A program made the translations under genes and the position numbers. Shown here in pieces: positions 16,706-42,863 of a stretch of DNA of 64,000 nucleotides; positions within the stretch are counted from its first letter, which is position 1, and the number at the start of each line of letters is the position of its first letter. The notes below the pieces were generated by a model. It searched no databases and had not been told where the DNA came from. It saw only the letters and a list, made by a program, of their open reading frames with translations. Source of the DNA: Allolobophora icterica (Eukaryota; Annelida; Clitellata; Crassiclitellata; Lumbricidae); assembly GCA_963556255.1 (NCBI GenBank), contig OY744605.1, positions 42,920,335-42,984,334 on the forward strand, given 5' to 3'.

Positions 16706-18237
16706 TGAGTCATTTTCCGGTAATATGTCACATTCACTAAGCCTATTTGAAGAAGCAAAAAAAATTTTTGGGCAAATTACATTGATTTTTGTTTGGAGCA
16801 AATCTTTAATATTTATATTTCACTAATATATATTTGGTTTTGCACTAATATGTAAAATTATAAAGTTTTTAGCAGAAAGAAAATAGCCCTACGAAAATGT
16901 TTGTCCACTCCGTTACTCCGTTACCAAAACACATATATGCTATTTATATATAGTAGACAGCTTCCTACTGCGTAGTTTGACATGCCAATATGTTTTTAGT
17001 ATTAATGTTTATAAATAAATATAAAAGAAATTACAAAACAAATGATTATTTAATTCCATCACATTTTAAATTTTGTTAAAAACTTCCACTCCGTTACCGA
17101 AAGAAAAATAGGGAATCTAATCAATGTAAAGTTGACTGTATTTTTTTGCCCAAATAACAAAATAAAAATCACTTGAGCCAATCATTACCAGTGATCAAAT
17201 GAACATAAAAGCATTAAAATATTTATGATGTTGTCTTAAAAATCTGGTCATAGCATCAAAATTACATACAAAATTACCATAAAAAGTTCCGCTCCGTTAC
17301 CATCTGTCGAGAATTGAGCACAGAATGTGAAAAGTGAACTTTAAAAAAACAGTCTGCCGAAACAAAAATTTATTTAAAATGTCATATATTGTTATATAAG
17401 TTGTATTAGAAATGATAATTTAAGTAGACGACTTATCCTGACAGTGGAATAAATTTTAGTACCTCAAGGGTCACATCTATAATCACGGAGTGGACAGTTA
17501 ACGGAGTGGACAAATTGTGTATCAGCACGGTAAATATCATTATTATCATTCATGCGTCCACGTTAATCGTCGGTACACTCATTATATAGCTTATAAATGT
17601 TATATTAAAAATATTATATTAATTAAATTTATTCATAATCATTGCAAAAATGCAGTAACGGAGTGGATGTATACTAAAAAACACATCAGGTACGTAATAA
17701 ATGAAAATTTGTAAGAAATTTGTCTTAGCATTCAGATCCTTTATTAAGACATGCTTACTTACATAGATCTTCACAGAAGAGATGTGTTACGTTGCGAGAC
17801 CAAAGAACTGAAAGGGTTGTGAGATACGAAATCATTTTTACATGTTAACGGAGCGGACATAATTTTCCGGGGACAAGTTAAAATATATTTTTAAAAATTA
17901 TACTGAAGATCCCGTTCACAAAGTTGTTTTTAGAAATATACAATTATGTTTATTATAAAAGAAACATACACATTTTTTGGTTTAATGCAAATCATTTTGA
18001 AATTGTAGACGAATCAATATGTACTAGGGACGGTAACGGAGTTGAACATTTTAAATTCAAATTAAATTTTAATAAATTATTTTATTGTTCTGAATTACTT
18101 TCAAAGGTCTTAAATTGTTGACTGATCAATAACGTTTTAATCTAATCACTTAGCATGATCAGATTAAGTATTGTTTTCTGAGAAATGACCGGGGACAGCC
18201 GTATTTCCAATTTAGCCAAATACCGGAAAATGACTCA
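16706..18237. mobile_element. Non-autonomous DNA transposon with subterminal motif arrays
   Basis: Terminal inverted repeats TGAGTCATTTTCCGGTA (left) and its complement (right, 18221-18237) are flanked by a 6-bp duplication CTTACT (16700-16705 and 18238-18243). The interior is AT-rich and lacks coding sequence. It carries repeated TCCACTCCGTTAC motifs in + orientation in the left half (16903, 17084, 17286) and the complement GTAACGGAGTGGA in the right half (about 17484, 17497, 17655, 17844, 18032). Superfamily not determined. Confidence 0.75.
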
Positions 18238-18243
18238 CTTACT

Positions 18244-21079
18244 TACTTACTGTATTACAGAGATATGGAGAGTCGTGCAAACAATTTTATTTCCATTATG
18301 CAAATGACACCTCGCGTCAATTTTTGCACCTGATAATAAATACGATATTTTACTCTTCGTAGGCAAGTTTTACTCTAATATAATTATTCGTCCATTTTTC
18401 CTTCATAAATTAATATAAATGGACTGCGATGTATTTGCTATGTTAAATAGACACAGTAACTCTCAGTCCGCCAGAGGGCTGCGCTCCAAATAGTTAAAGA
18501 CGTAACATACGAATTATTGGTCCTTGGTCGCACGCTAAAGAATCACGCGAAACATCACTTTGCAATATAATATCCTTGATCGCTTTGTTTATGTGGCGCC
18601 ATAGATTACAAATTACCAGATTCTACACTTGGACAAATTACAACTCTTATGTGCCGCAGATATTATAATCAGTGTGTCAGTGTAGGTTTTTGCTCGGATG
18701 TCTTCAGCTTCTAAAATTTCAGTCGTGGGACCCATAGGCTGTACAGATATTCACAATCGTGACTTTCCTATTTACAAATAAAATTACTTAATCGTTAACC
18801 GTGGATTAATTACAATTCATCTGTATAAAGTCTGATTCGTCCTTAGTTTACGAATATGTGCACGAGAATAAAATTCTCTTTGTTTAGACCTGCTTCAATT
18901 AGACTTTTACAAAGCATAATATGTCGTCTGATCGGATCGGCGATCTTAATCAGTCTTTCAGCTGGTAGATGACGCTGTGTTGATGTGACGTCATCAACAT
19001 GGTGTTCAATCTAGTACTTGCGTTAGCGCCTGGTAGAAAATATTTTGTGTTATAAGATTACTTTGATATAATTACATTTTAGGCTGTACTTGTAATTGGA
19101 GGCTGGCGTCTGATGATAGGTTTCTTCAACTGTGGTCGTCGAGATGAGCAGCGTATTTCAGAACAGAAGTCGTATAATTGTATAGAAACCCGCCTGCTTA
19201 TTCGTCGTACCTACTGTGTTACGGTAATTTTAGTGACGATTAATATACATATTACATACTAATTTGTTCAATATTATTTCGTAGGGATTTTAACTGTCGT
19301 TTCTGTAAAATTGATTTTCTCTCCACCCCTTGTCTGTTCGCTACCATTTATAAAGTCTCAACGGACGTTTACTACCATACTAGTTGACCGGTTTCATAAA
19401 ATGTGAAAAGTTATGATCAGTTCGTGCTCATCGTGATGAGGTCATGGCTTGTAATCGACATTGTGATTTTCGTTTAGATGAGGGGTCGTTTATGATAAGT
19501 TACAGTTAAATTGGCAATCCTAGTTTGTGTAATTTACATTGTTGTTAACCTGATTTGAGGTGCACTTGATCATTATGCTTGTAAAACTGTAGTCTTGGAC
19601 TGTAGTAAGTAGAGATTAAGGACCGAGCAGGAGTTCTCTTCTTTGAAGCACTGAAAAGTTTTGGTATGTTGGTTAGTACATCGCCCAATCAGGGCTTTGC
19701 ATGACTACTGTTTGTGAGAGCCTTGAAATAGAAAAAGATCTACCTGCCAACCTGCTCGATCCAGTCAGACATAAATGCATCTTGAAGGCTGTTTGCCTGT
19801 TTGGTGTTATACTCCATTATCAGTACAATTGCAAATCACAGAGTGTAGTGTCACTGTTGGTCTGTAGATGGATTCTGTTGTTTGGCATCATGTTGGCAAG
19901 TGTTTCTCAACAGAGTCCTTTTCTAGCTCTTGAACACTGGTTATTCAACTAAAACACATTATGCACGTATGTAAAAATAATGTATATTACAACCTGTATA
20001 AGGTGTAACATGTGTTTCTAAATTTAAGTTTTGGCTTTTCAGTCATTCCTCTGCTTGTCCCATGCTTCAGTACTAACAGCCACCTACAGCAAAACTTTGG
20101 TATTTCGAACTTCCGGTTATATCAAACGACAGTAAATGGTCTGGCCAAAATCAATGCAAACACATACAAACAGAGCTCTTTTTTTATCAAACCTGCTTAT
20201 ATCAGAGAGTCGCTTATTTCAAATGCACTGTTTGATCCTTATCAAACAGTGTTCCTGCAGATACAGCAAAGTTACAGCCAATCTCCTACTCAATACAGCC
20301 TAGTTGTGGCTGACTGATGAATAATGAACAGATGCTTTGTTTCCCTACTGGCTCCAGCTAAGACACAAGATTGTCATTTATGTCTGGTCACCGGGAAGGG
20401 GTCAGTCTATGTTTACATTGATTTCACTTTTGTACGGTAGCCTTATAATGCTGACCAGTGGTGGATATAGCTATATGGCGAGGGATGGCTCCTCCGCGTC
20501 CTAAATATGTGTCTCCCGGTGCCTATAAAACCAAGACAGTGTATGATGAGCCATAGAATGTGACAGTTTTTTCACTGTTATGCTTTCAGTGAAAATAATT
20601 TGTTTACCGATAGTTACTGCTATTCTGGTGGCACCAGGCAGCTGTCCGTGAGTTACTTAAAATGTGCTATGTAACTGTTCTCATACATACAATTGGAACT
20701 TCATTGCTTCAGAGTTCCTGGTTCAGCTTGCATTGCAGATGATAAGTGACAGTAGCTAAATGAGGCATAATTATGTAGCATAAGGTTATGTATACAAACT
20801 GCCATTCAGTGAGCATAGAATGTGCTGTATCTGAATATCTTTTACGATCAAGCTTAGTTGTCATATAGAAATTTATGCATCTCATGATAACAATGACAAC
20901 TTTGTTATTGTATTGTATTGTCGTTTAGGTGTATGAGATTCATATGTATTGTATTGTCGTTTAGGTGTTGCTAGTAGTTGATACTGACGTGGTGACATCA
21001 GTTTAATCAGTAGCTGGGAAGGAAAGATTCCTGGACAAAAGGAAGACTGTAGGTGTGATTCAGGTACTGACTGCCTTCC
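18244..21079 (+). promoter_or_regulatory. 5' flank of CSNK2A gene (likely promoter, 5' UTR/intron)
   Basis: No protein-coding gene is supported here. A consensus cAMP-response element TGACGTCA is at 18986-18993 within a near-palindrome. GT-rich, moderately GC sequence around 18500-19400 could hold the transcription start. The first coding exon at 21080 is preceded by a possible acceptor ATTCAG near 21057-21062, which would imply an upstream non-coding exon. Confidence 0.3.
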
Positions 21080-33570
<12,491 letters not shown>

Positions 33571-34035
33571 CAGGTAAGCAGATGTATTGTGTCTAGAAAG
33601 TCTAAAAATATTGACTTGACAGGTATAAAAAGAGATTATTTTATGAGCACAAAAGTTATTAGTGCACCTCTGCGGACTTGTTATCTATACTGCTGCAATT
33701 TATGAGATATTAACATTTATCAACTTCGCCCACTTCACTAAATGTGAGGGGATCAAGATACCAACATGCAACAAGCAACACAAAGCACAAGTTTCGTTGG
33801 CCACCATTTTGTCATAAGGTTCTTTAAAAATTCTTTGATAGATACCAGTAATCTGGTAAAACATATTCACCTTTTACCATGTTTAAGTATTTTGGAACAA
33901 TATTGCAAAGATCTGAGATGGTGTGGTGTAAAATAAGATATTTTACTTGATTTAACCTGTAATGGTATCTCGTGTTCATGCCTAATAGATGAATTGCCAT
34001 GCATTTCTTCATTTTAAATTTTTCTGTTTTTACAG

Positions 34036-34460
34036 CTCATTCCTGAAATACCATTTTCTGCTGTTTCCAGTCATCACCTGTCATCAAAGTACACCAGCTT
34101 CGGCGGTCTCGTTTACCTGTGGCCATTCATATTTTTAAGTAAGCGCTGACATTTGCCATAATTGTAAATGGCTGAGGCTGAAGAGGGTGATGATAGATCT
34201 GAAAATGTGATTTATTTCATTACATTAAAGTTTTCCAGAGCAAATGTCATTGTTGATTTAGCTTTTGGATTTTCAGGGGTAATACTAGATGCTTTATTTT
34301 TCTATTATTACTGTGTGAGCTCCAGAAATGCAGTGTTTCTATGAAAGGTGGTTCAGTTTTGTGATACCAAAATGGTCAAACTGTACCCTTTTGTTGTTGA
34401 CATAGCATTTAAAGTTCTGTTACGAAAGCATAGTAAATAAATCCTCAAATGCAATACAAT
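34036..34460 (+). other. Probable 3' UTR exon of CSNK2A
   Basis: The exon with the stop codon ends at 33573 with a consensus donor (CAG|GTAAGC), and a polypyrimidine tract with acceptor TTTTTACAG ends at 34035. This implies a spliced 3' UTR. An AATAAA lies at about 34437-34442. The end of the transcript is not determinable. Confidence 0.4.
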
Positions 34461-34785
34461 ATACTTTTTAATCTTTTCAGTGAAAGTTTTCAAACTGTCG
34501 TAAGATACACCTGTTTAGGTCGGTTGTATAGTCACGTGTACAGGGCTTTTGTTAGAAACTTAAAGTGCACTGTTATTAATTGAATGATGCATACAATATG
34601 ACTTGAGCGCTGATTTTGGTGAGCACGTACCTTGTAATGCAGTTTTCAGGTAATGCAGTGTTCAGGTTTAAGTCTCCCCTCAGAAGCTCACTGAAGATCA
34701 CATTGTGACCATGACCAACTCTTTAATACATTGTGGCATAGTGCCATCAACAGATGGTTCATCACTGTTAAGTGGCACACTGGCA

Positions 34786-35172
34786 CTTCTTTATAAGTAT
34801 CCACTTCAAGATCCTAACACTTGTCTCTAAGGCACAACAAGGCTTATCTCCAGCCTACCTTTGTGACCTGATGCGCAAACCTCTCTCTGCTTCTTCTTAT
34901 CGACCCCTACATTCTCTGAATCTGCTTGATCTGTTCATTCCTCGGGTGAGGTGTGCCATGGCTCAGTCTCGTTTGTTGTTGTCGTGGGCCCATCCCTATG
35001 GAACTCCCTTCCATTGGTACTGCGTGGGACCCTACTTACTGGGTTCTCTCTCTCTCTCTGTTGTTCTTCATTTAAAGTCTTTTCTGTTTCTTCTAGGCTC
35101 ACATGCTGAGAGCGCCTTTGAATAGTTCGCACTGCTAGAGGCGCTTTATAAATTCCCAGATACTATACCATA
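34786..35172 (+). mobile_element. LINE reverse-transcriptase C-terminal fragment
   Basis: An open frame includes QGLSPAYLCDLMRKPLSASSYR...LLDLFIPRVRCAMAQSRLLLSW, a decayed CR1/L2-like reverse-transcriptase end, followed by GAGGCGCTTTATAAATTCC, a typical LINE 3' end. The frame drifts in places. Confidence 0.65.
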
Positions 35173-36710
35173 ATGAATAATGCTAATTGGTCGAGCTATT
35201 CAACTCGCATGAAGATTTAAAAAAACTCTTGGTAACTTACGGGCAATACTTGCAAGACTTCGTTGTTGGCATACGAAGTACATGTATGATGCCCAGTGCT
35301 AGGCACTGAAAGAATGCTTCACCATGTCTTTCATTTTTTTGACATGGTGTGTTCAGATAAAGATTTATTTCTGAAAGTATTAGCCTTAAATGTAGAAACC
35401 GTTGGCTAGGCATGTTTTTGTCTGTGCTTTCACAGTGTCCGTTGATTTTTGTACTGTTTAAGTATTTGGTCTTCTATTGTGTTGTGATGTGCCGTACTGA
35501 ATGGATGACATCTCAGTTTTGTGCTGTCTTTTAACTGGTGACTGTCGCTACAAATGTTAGAGTTTGAATTTTGCAAATGTTAGAGTTTGTGGTAACTTAA
35601 AGTACAGGTGAACTTAACATAAACGTACTGTATTTTCATTTAATATATACATGTGTATATATATAGGTATGATCTCAGCATAATGGCCTGTAATTTCATT
35701 ACACTGCAATTCATATGATGTGATTAAGGCAAGAGAATCATTATCTTTTTTTCAAAAGTCTAGATGACTAACTTTAAGCTTCGATGCAGTGACTGTTATA
35801 TAGGTCAAAAGACAACAACTCCAGCTGTTTTCAGGTGCACTGATTAACTGAAAGCAAAGGTGTAAATGTCTCTAGATTATGATGCTTTTATACGTTCTTT
35901 GGCATCTGTTGACGTACATGCTGTATATAATTATTATCTTTAAATGTTAACTCTTGTAATAATAATACACTGAACAGTACTTTGAAAGGCAGTGTGTTAA
36001 TATCTGTGCGCTGGATCTTTGTTATAATGTGGAAACTGAAAGTCGTGTGAAGAACTGTTTCATTATGACATCCAGGGTTCAGTCCATATATACATATAAA
36101 CAGTACTTAACATTTGGGCACTGGACTTCAGCACCAATAGATGGGATGCAGAACTGCAGCATATTTGAAGTATTGCTAACGGGACACAGATTTGTACTTG
36201 GACTGTCTTGACGACCATATGAAGTAACAAACCTACAAAGAAGGGTGGGAAAAATCATGATAGGGAAGAAACTAAGGCAGAGCAACTTCAAAAGAAATTT
36301 ATGAGCTGAGAGTTAGAAACTGTGCTGACATTCTACAACATAAGGTTTTCCCTTAAGTTATTTTTAGTGACAAAATAATCAGAAACTGCTGAGCCTGTGG
36401 GGGGGGGTCAACTTTGTGTGCTGTAACGAGATAACTTGAAATTTTCATTATTCCAGATAATGCAATCATGTAAATTCTAAGCTATTTTGTGTGCAGGTTT
36501 AGGGCTTGTTAAATTTTATGCTGGGGAGGAAGGTTGAGCCAAGAGCTATGATGAAGCTGCAGAATGTTGGTTAGAGGTGAAACTTAGTGGATCATCTGTG
36601 TTTCTTGAAATTCCATTAATGGGTGTAAGAGTTTAAGAGGACATGATCAACTACAAATGATGCATCCATAGAACTGAAGAATGGCAATACATAAGAAATA
36701 CTGAGCTCAG

Positions 36711-36761
<51 letters not shown>

Positions 36762-39300
36762 CTTTGAGCTCGCTTTGAGAGGTTAAAATGCACTCTGTAA
36801 AAGCCCTGATACATTACAAATTATCAAAATGAAGACGGTAGACAATGAATTGCATATTTCTATAGGTCGGTTAATAGCTATTTAGCTATATTTGAAACTT
36901 CAGTCATTGTGCATTTATAAGTAAATGTGTACTCAGGAATCCATAAACCCCAGTATGTGTATTGGCCATGTATCAATGCACATTTAATATGTTTTGCGTC
37001 CATATGAACATCTTTGCACTCAAGCAGCCGGTGTCCAAGCACTAAAACAGCAGAAGTTCAAATGTCTTAGTAATATTAATGGTAATATCTTCGTGTTCAA
37101 ACTGAGGAGAAACTGAGAACCAAAACTTGTAAGCTCAGTCACCAATTCTGGACTGTACCATGGTGAAGACCACAATAAGGTTTCAGTGTATACATGCTTC
37201 AGGCATGATGTGTCATATACTTTGTGCATGCCCATAAATTGCGTGCATTGCGTAGACTGCCATATCCACACAGATTCTGCCGTTAGTATTTTTTAATTAC
37301 TGCAGTTGTGGTCCATCAAACTTCTAAAGGCACTACGTGATGTATTTTTGCCGTGCAGAGTATCTTTTCATGTAACTTTTTATGGCCTAGTCGAGAACAG
37401 CATGATTGGGAATGCATAATTTTGTTTTGTGATAAAACAGCCTGAATTTATAGTGTAGGTTTTGCCAGGCATCGTCATCTAGATGAAAGGACATTTGGAC
37501 ATCTTGCTCTCATATGTATTTTTGAGTAGTTGTTGTTTAGGCATCGGCTAATGGCAACCAGACAAGTAGAGCAGCACTTTTAAGAGCTTCTGGAAAGTGC
37601 CAAGAGGTGGTCAGAAAGTTGATACTTTTGATCTGGATTGTCAGTTGCAGTAACAGTATTTGACACATTATGTATTTCTTAGAATTAATTTAGAAGTGTA
37701 TCAACATTAGCGGATTAGATTAGCAAAAGATTACCATATTGAAACTGTTATTGCTGCTGATGTTGTGCTGACGTGTTTTGTTTCTATGTATTGTCTGTCA
37801 AACATTTTCTGTTGGTTTGTCAAAAGTGCTTAATTAATGTAGAAGTTTTTATTCACAGCCGCAACAGTCGCTGGCACTGTAGAAGTTTACTATTAATTAG
37901 TTATACTAACAACCAATAGATGGCTGCTTTCAGGCTAAATACTCGTTTCCAAATAAAATGACATTTTCAGATGAGCTAATTTATAAGATGCAGTGCAGTG
38001 TGGGGCTTTTAATGACTTGAATGTTGATGTTTTGCTTGAGAAACCAAGTTACAGCTGAATATCAATTCTCCAGTCCTGATAAATAGTTCCTTGCAGAATT
38101 TATTTTTCAGTTTTTTAGAGAATTATTTTATAATGGCTTAGTACATTTAAAAGAAGACATGACCACTTTTATAGTGGATTTTTCTACCAGAATTATACGA
38201 CAGCTGAAAGTAGTCATTGAAGAGAAAAAAAAGAGCAAATTTCTCATATATTTGCTTAATTTACCAAATTCCGTTGGGTCCTACTGTCGTGGCAGGAAAA
38301 ACGGAATTGAGAAACATTTATAAACAGGATCTCAAGTGTGTTTAGAAGGAAGACTTTGAATATGGTATTCCTGTCTTTGTATAAAATCAGAGAGATTGAT
38401 GAAACAGAACTTTAATACCAGGAATTGGTTTGGCTGTGAGTAAAGATTTTTGTGTCGCACACTAGTAGATTGATCATTCCACTCTTTAGGATGGGGATAA
38501 GCTGAACTACGCATTGCCAGATACACTTGCGTAGTTCAAGTAGGAATAAATAGGTGCTTATTTGGATAAATGCCAGTTTTGTTGTACATATCCTTATATG
38601 CTCTGCAAAAAGGAGGACTGCCATGACTCACAGCAAAAGTGGGAGGCAGTTCATTTCAGTTTCTTGTTCCAAAACCAACAAGGAACTCTATGATGCAGGG
38701 CCAGTGTAGAATAGGACTTTTCATGTACATCTCGGCTCATGAAGTGGCCAAATGTTACTGTTTGGTAGCAGTGTCAGTTGGTGATTTGTGATGTTAATAC
38801 ATATAACATCGTTTTGCTTAACCTCGTGCCTGTTGTCATTGCAGATTTAATGAGCAGGTTTTTAAACTATAGTTATTCAATCACAGAGCCGCTATTTTGG
38901 TCATAAACATGTATGTGTTTGTTAGACATGGCAATAGTTTATTGGCCTGTCTTTGGTGGCAGAACCAGAAAGTCCAGGACTTGGCTTCAGATGGCAGCAC
39001 TGCTGCTTTCTTGTGGCAGCATTTGGCGGATTGTGAATCTGTGTGTGCAAACTAGATGGAAGTGTTAGAAGAAATGTCTGATACAATGATGAAATATGAA
39101 TAGTCATCACCTGTCTGGATTTTTATCAGGTACAACCACTAGAGATGTTTACGAAATAAATATATCTGAACGAAGTGCATGTTATATTTTCCTTTTATGA
39201 ACATTTGTTACATCAACTGCACACAATATGCATGGAACTTACCGGTAGTTGACAAACAGAGCATCTTCTTTTGGGGGAAGTTTAGAATATTTAGTTTTTC
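35173..39300. other. Intergenic DNA between CSNK2A and TRIM gene
   Basis: No supported gene. It contains a (CA)n tract at 36713-36759, a G8 run near 36400 and AT-rich sequence. Only short, unrelated frames are present. Confidence 0.6.
36713..36759. repeat. (CA)n microsatellite
   Basis: Uninterrupted CA dinucleotides for about 46 bp. Confidence 0.95.
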
Positions 39301-39305
39301 AAATG

Positions 39306-41155
39306 TTACTTATAGCGAAACTTTTTAATGCAATGGTTATCTCTATCAGCAACTAGAACATGGCCATCAGTAGTGAGAACAAGTCCACGTGGCTGATCCA
39401 GTGGTTCATCTCTGCTTTCGATCATCGACACAAAGTTTCCATTCTTGGTGAAGACCTGTATCCTACGATTTCCACTGTCGACGACGAGGATGTTTTCGCC
39501 ATCGGTCGCGACACCGAACGGCTGGTAGAGTTCACCCTTGGACGATCCTTCTCTTCCAAAACGTTGCAGCAGACGACCCTCACGGTCAAACTGCATGACG
39601 CTGTTGTTATTGGTGTCTGTGATGAATATCGTGTCATTCTCGCCGATGCAGATGAACGCCGGGTGGTTGAAGCAGCCCGTGTCGCCAATCGTTCGAAGCA
39701 GAACTCCGCTGGCCTTGTAGACGAACACACTGTGAACGAGGTAGTCGGAAATGATGATTTCTTCCTGGCTGTTGGCCGCCAGGCACAGAGCACAGCGCAT
39801 GGCCTTGTTGGTGAACTTGTACTTGAGGGTGCCTTCGGTGCTGTAGATGGCGACCGTGTTTCCGGTGGATGGGTGAGCCCTCGTTCCAACGTGCGTCTCC
39901 ATACAGACGATCGATTCTTCGTTTGGCATGAGCGCTAGATCGCAGGTCGAACACTCCTCGCCGCCGCTGTCTATCTTGAACTGGTGCAGAAATCGTCCAT
40001 TCTTGTCCAGTTTCTGTATCAGCCGATTACCGGTGTCGGCGACGTAGATGTTACCCGAACTGTCCAACGCCAGAGCACGCGGACTTCGGAATTTGCCCTT
40101 GCCGTCTCCCTGACCCCCGTAGATGGCAACGGGATTGTTGCTGCTGACTGTGATCTTGTGTATGGCCTCTTGGATGGGATTCCCATGGAAGGTAGGTACA
40201 AGCCAGTGAATGCCGGACATCTGTGGCACGAAATGCAAAGTGTATGACTTCTTGTTGGCACAATATGTCAGGGTTGAAGGCAGTACGGTATCGACTCTGT
40301 CGGTCACTAAAACATCAAGGGCCACGGGTTTCGTCAGTCGGTCACCATTGCATGCGCACACGGCAACGGTCACTGTGCCAGGGCGGCATGCTACTAGGCC
40401 GTCGGCACTCCCGAACTGGAAGCAAGAAGGCAGCGCTGTTTCTTGAACGATCTGGCCCAGCCCGTTGACGCTGCGCTTGTAACTGTCCTCGCCAAACAGC
40501 GAGTCAAAGTTGAAGTTGTTCTTCCCGACATTTATGTTGCTTACGTGATCGGTGATCTCGTGAGCAGCCGATGCTAGCTTGGCTCTGGCGCTGATGATGT
40601 CGGACATGTTACCGTGCTGCAGCACTAGGTTAGCTTTTGTGAGACCCTGTTTCAAACACTCAACGTATTTCTGGAGACTATCTGCAGTGCGCGAAATGGC
40701 GTGTTCTTCATATTCATATGTTTCTAGAACGGTCTGATGCAACTGCTCATTTCGTTCGGACAGAGCCGCCACGTACTTCTTAAAGGCTGCGTCGATGTCT
40801 TTGAGTACCGTTTCTTTTGTGATGGTGAGGTTACAGCCTTCCGTCCTTAGAGCTGTCAGTCGTGTCGTTGACTCTGCAAGAACTTGTTGTGCAGCATCAA
40901 TTCCAGCTGACAGCTCCTCGCGCTGGGTTGCTGCTGCTGCACTCATGTTCTGGATGTTGTGCCCATCGCTTTCTCTGTGATCGAGAACAAGGCAATCTCT
41001 ACAAACGGTTGTGATGCACTTTTGGCAGAAGAAAGACATTGGCTGCATGCTGTGTTTCGTACAGCGCTCGTTCAGGCCAAGTTTCTTGATTAGGTCTTGT
41101 ACAAAACCTATGTAGAAGTTTGTCTGTAGGCCAGAAATTCCAGAGACATTCAGCT
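39306..41155 (-). CDS. TRIM-NHL protein, large 3' exon (B-box, coiled coil, filamin, NHL)
   Basis: This is the last exon of a TRIM2/3/71-like E3 ligase gene. The frame is open from an acceptor (TAATCTTTAG) just above 41155; its ATG at 41048 is internal, because the B-box begins upstream (RCTKHSMQPM...CQKC...CRDC...H). Counting from that ATG, B-box2 runs to about 35, coiled coil about 40-175, a filamin-type repeat about 200-305 (ending GIHWLVPTFHGNPI) and about five NHL repeats from 308 to 580 (e.g. FRSPRALALDSSGNIYVADTGNRLIQ). NHL propellers bind RNA or protein. The exon joins in phase to the RING exon at 43807. Confidence 0.9.
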
Positions 41156-41416
41156 CTAAAGATTACAGACAAGCCAAAATCGGTTAGGCCCTACATGGAA
41201 ACAATGTTTCATACAACATTTTAAAGTACACTGTAGATGAATATCAACCCCTACCATTTAAACAAAGCACTGATACCAAATTGAAGAGATGTGGGGCATT
41301 AAGGACGTCCGCAAGTGGGACGGAAGGTCACCCAAATATAGTCAAGGGAACAGGTTATGCCCAATGAGGACGTCCGCCTGTAAATTTGGTACACACAGTT
41401 TAATAGGCCTACTCAG

Positions 41417-42516
41417 TACAGTCCTCTGTTCGCAATCTTGGTGTTATTTTTGATCCACACCTCTCCTTTAACCACATCTCCAACCTCTCGCGCTCCTGCT
41501 TCATGCACATTCGTGACCTCCGACGCATACGACCCATGCTCGACCTTAAAACTGCCTCTACTATTGCTACCTCCATTGTTCATTCGAAGCTTGATTACTG
41601 CAATTCTCTTTTCCTCAACCTTGAATCCACTCAAATCAAGCGTCTACAGCTTATTGAAAAACTTACTAGCTAGAGCTGTCACTAGAACGCCCAAGCAGCA
41701 TCATATCACTCCCATCCTCAAATCACTCAATTGGTTAAAAATCCCAGAGCGAATCCACTACAAAGTCCTATCACTAACCTACAACTCCCTACAATATTCC
41801 CAGCCCAAGTACCTTCGTGATCTCTTCACCATTCAGACAACCCGCTCCACCCGATCGTCGTCCTATCTCAGTCTTTCTCGACCACCAGTCACTACTCACC
41901 TAAGTTCTCCAACCGAGCCATTTCTATCACAGCACCATGCCTCTGGAATGATCTCCCCTCTGAATTTCGCAGTTTCTTAGTGCCTCCATCATCATTGCAA
42001 CCCGTCCTTTATCCTCATGTTCCTCTATCTATCACCCCGGGCTTTCCACTCAAAACTGAAGTCTCACCTTTTCAAATACTCCTACCCTGACTCATCTGAT
42101 ACTCCGCCTTCCAATTATTCTAGCCCTAAACGACACTCGCCTTGACAGCTGCTCTGCCTCTCCTGATCTGGTACCCTGGAAATCGGACTTGGACCTCTTT
42201 TGGACTACTCTCTGAAAACCCCCTTTGATTTGGTTTGGCCTCCTGGAAATCGGACTTGGACCTCTTTTGGACCACTCTCTGGAAGCCCCCTTTGATTTGG
42301 TTTGGCCTCCTGGAAATCGGACTTGGACCTCTTTTGGACCACTCTCTGGAAACCTCCTCTAATTTGGTTTGGCCTGCAGGAAATCGGACTCTAGACCTCT
42401 TTTGGACTACTCTGTGGAAACCCCTCTGATCTGACGTAGCGCTCGTGAATAGGCTGGTGCCCTGCGCTTGGCCTTCGAGTGGCGCTTTAGAAGTTTGGAG
42501 ATTACGATTACGATTA
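41417..42516 (+). mobile_element. CR1/L2-like LINE 3' end (copy 2)
   Basis: It encodes the end of a reverse transcriptase, broken by shifts: VIFDPHLSFNHISNLSRSCFMHIRDLRR, ASIVHSKLDYCNSLF-like, LKSLNWLKIPERIHYKVLSLTYNSL, PCLWNDLP-like. A 3' UTR with four 67-bp tandem units (42180-42430) follows, then the GGCCTTCGAGTGGCGCTTTA tail ending ATTACGATTACGATTA. It is homologous to 16160-16620 and lies in the TRIM intron, antisense to the gene. Confidence 0.85.
42180..42430 (+). repeat. 67-bp tandem repeat in LINE 3' UTR
   Basis: AAATCGGACTTGGACCTC-type units start at 42180, 42247, 42314 and 42381. The other LINE copy at 16.4 kb has one unit only, so the array arose within the family. Confidence 0.85.
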
Positions 42517-42820
42517 GTCTATGTCTTAAACACCAACTTCAGTCAGACAGCAGTCTGAACTCTGTTGTATCATCAGTTGTGGACTTGGCTGATAGCTGCA
42601 CAGCGCCTTCTGTATGTGCCACTCGCTACCGAGCTTCAGTAGTCGGACGCTTACTGGAGGGAACAGTTCTGTTGCATCTGCAGTCATGATGCTGGAAACC
42701 ATGCAGCGGACAATAACTGCATGCTATACATGAATTAAATAGCCTATAGCATACACTGCTCTAAATCGCGTTCAGTTAGTGTAATAGGCGTATAATATAA
42801 TTTATATCTGATCAGTTCAA

Positions 42821-42863
42821 CTCCATTAATATCACAACTGAATCAGTTGTGATATTAATGGAG
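42821..42863. repeat. Perfect 21-bp inverted repeat
   Basis: 42821-42841 and 42843-42863 are exact reverse complements around a single A. It lies next to two TAGGCCTA-like palindromes. Confidence 0.9.

Noticed and set aside
39360..39938. 192-codon + strand frame opposite the TRIM NHL exon
   Set aside because: Antisense shadow of a clearly conserved NHL coding exon.
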